Shown: positions 5,240 through 6,090 of the stretch, piece after piece
How the letters are laid out: each line of letters opens with the position of its first letter
Position numbering within the stretch: position 1 is the first letter of the stretch
Source of the DNA: Pseudomonadota bacterium
GTDB taxonomy: Bacteria > Pseudomonadota > Gammaproteobacteria > Steroidobacterales > Steroidobacteraceae
Assembly: GCA_021850555.1 (NCBI GenBank)
Contig: JAJZLX010000067.1
Location: 1 to 6,090 of the forward strand
DNA: 6,090 nucleotides
Direction: 5' to 3'
Notes under the pieces: model-generated
The model's database searches: none
What the model was told of the DNA's origin: nothing
The model's input: only the letters and a program-made list of their open reading frames with translations
Made by a program: the position numbers and the translations under genes

Positions 5240-5731
5240 ATGAAGAAATCCACCGTGACAACCCAGCCGCCCCCGAAGGTGCGCATCCTGACCGACATCA
5301 TGCTCGCGGTATTCCGCGTGCATGGTCGTCTGCTGGAGAAAGGCGATGAACTGGTCCGACCGCTTCGTCTCACCAGCGCCCGCTGGCAAGCGCTGGGGGC
5401 GGTGGCGCTGGCCGGGTCCCCACGTTCCGCGCCGCAGATCGCGGTGTCGATGGGCATGACCCGGCAGGGGGCGCAGAAGCAGCTCAATGCCCTGGTGACG
5501 GAAGGTTTCTTCGAGCAGCGCCCGAATCCGCGCCACGAACGCTCGCCGCTCTATGCCCTGACCGCATTGGGTCTGCGCGCGTACGCCCAGGCGATGGCGC
5601 TGGAGGTGCTCTGGGCGCGCGCACTGGGTGAGGGTCTGCCGCTGCAAGACCTCAAACAGACGCTGCGCACGCTGGACACCTTCCATGAGCGGCTCGATAT
5701 CCCGGTACCGAAGAAAGGTTCCGCCTCATGA
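5240..5731 (+). CDS. MarR-family transcriptional regulator
   Basis: A 163-aa winged-helix regulator, typical MarR length. I preferred ATG 5240 (MKKSTVTTQPPPK) over the in-frame TTG 5207, which would add 11 residues; neither has a strong SD, but the ATG gives the usual length and leaves a leader of roughly 50 nt after the proposed promoter. Features in order: N-terminal dimerisation helix (ILTDIMLAVFRVHGRLLEKG, about 16-35), LTSARWQALGAVALA, then helix-turn-helix APQIAVSMGMTRQGAQKQLNALVTEGF (about 64-90), with the wing in EQRPNPRHERSPLYALTALG, and a C-terminal helix. It has no cysteine, so sensing is probably by ligand binding rather than thiol oxidation. Its stop overlaps the next start (ATGA), so the membrane protein is co-translated and is its probable target. 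The inverted repeat upstream suggests autorepression. Confidence 0.93.
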   Translation: MKKSTVTTQPPPKVRILTDIMLAVFRVHGRLLEKGDELVRPLRLTSARWQALGAVALAGSPRSAPQIAVSMGMTRQGAQKQLNALVTEGFFEQRPNPRHERSPLYALTALGLRAYAQAMALEVLWARALGEGLPLQDLKQTLRTLDTFHERLDIPVPKKGSAS

Positions 5732-6090
5732 AACCGGTCGTTCATGCGGTCGCCGGCAGCATCGCGATGCTCACCATCGCCAGCTTCTGGGTGGCCACCG
5801 TGATTGCGGAGCTGTTCCTGGACCATGCCGCGGTCGCCGCCGTCAAACACGCCATTGTGTACGGCTTGTTCCTACTGGTGCCGGCCTTGGTTGCCACCGG
5901 CGGCTCGGGTTTCATACTGGCGCGCGCCCGCAGCGGACGGCTGGTGACGAGAAAGCAGACGCGCCTGCGCTTCATTGCCGCCAACGGCGTGCTGGTGATG
6001 ATTCCGGCGGCGCTTTTCCTGAACAGCCAAGCCGCGGCCGGCCGTTTCGACGCGTCGTTCTATGCCGTCCAGGCGGCGGAACTGCTCGTC
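5728..6090 (+). CDS. Small multi-pass membrane protein of unknown function (3' truncated by window edge)
   Basis: The frame from ATG 5728 is open to the window end (121 codons seen). I do not recognise a characterised family. Hydrophobic segments are at about residues 4-31, 41-65 and 82-99, and a fourth starts near 111, suggesting four transmembrane helices. The loop at about 66-81 is rich in Arg/Lys (R66, R68, R71, R75, K76, R79, R81), which by the positive-inside rule places it in the cytoplasm. Polar residues lie within or at the ends of the helices: His6, Glu28, His41, Asn86 and Asn99. The start overlaps the MarR stop by 4 bp (ATGA), so the two are translationally coupled. No SD of the usual type is needed, though AAAGG at 5714-5718 lies 9 nt upstream. 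Transport or a redox role is possible but not shown. Confidence 0.85.
   Translation, partial: MKPVVHAVAGSIAMLTIASFWVATVIAELFLDHAAVAAVKHAIVYGLFLLVPALVATGGSGFILARARSGRLVTRKQTRLRFIAANGVLVMIPAALFLNSQAAAGRFDASFYAVQAAELLV

Noticed and set aside
1..6090. CRISPR array, tRNA/rRNA, transposase or toxin-antitoxin pair
   Set aside because: No spaced direct repeats, no RNA gene signatures, and no transposase motif or terminal inverted repeats were found on reading both strands.

Overview
The window is about 6.1 kb of GC-rich bacterial DNA with strong GC bias at third codon positions, Shine-Dalgarno (SD) sites and tight gene packing. The protein families and the gene pairing (YafY/WYL, VOC, EVE, HxlR, MDR oxidoreductase, isochorismatase-like hydrolase, GlxA, MarR) suggest a high-GC proteobacterium. 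Xanthomonadaceae or Burkholderiales-like is my guess from family composition only, not from a marker gene. There are no RNA genes, CRISPR arrays or complete mobile elements that I can support.

Layout. (1) 1-217: the tail of an unidentified reading frame, ambiguous in strand. (2) 218-1795, plus strand: an intact YafY/WYL-type regulator, then a VOC (glyoxalase-fold) gene broken by an in-frame TAA, then an EVE-domain gene broken by a one-base frameshift. The VOC and EVE frames overlap by 3 bases (GTGA), so this looks like a former operon whose two structural genes have decayed. (3) 1849-3238: an MDR-superfamily NADPH:quinone-reductase-like oxidoreductase on the minus strand, divergent from an HxlR/DUF24 regulator with one cysteine near its N-terminus. 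The 94-bp gap carries a 13-nt palindrome. (4) 3239-3407: a non-coding stretch with a perfect 12-bp palindrome and no gene I can support. (5) 3408-5140: an isochorismatase-family cysteine hydrolase on the minus strand, divergent from a GlxA-type (DJ-1/PfpI + AraC) regulator. An AT-rich promoter island and a 7-bp-arm inverted repeat lie between them. (6) 5154-6090: a MarR regulator preceded by a consensus -35 box and a perfect inverted repeat with a second partial copy 20 bp downstream. It overlaps by 4 bp (ATGA) the start of a small multi-pass membrane protein that runs off the window.

Taken together this is a run of four independent 'one regulator plus one or two targets' modules, all from families tied to small-molecule, electrophile or redox sensing. 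I see no single integrated novel system. The best-supported unusual points are the double inactivation of the VOC and EVE genes next to an intact regulator, the tandem MarR operator, and the uncharacterised membrane protein co-translated with MarR.
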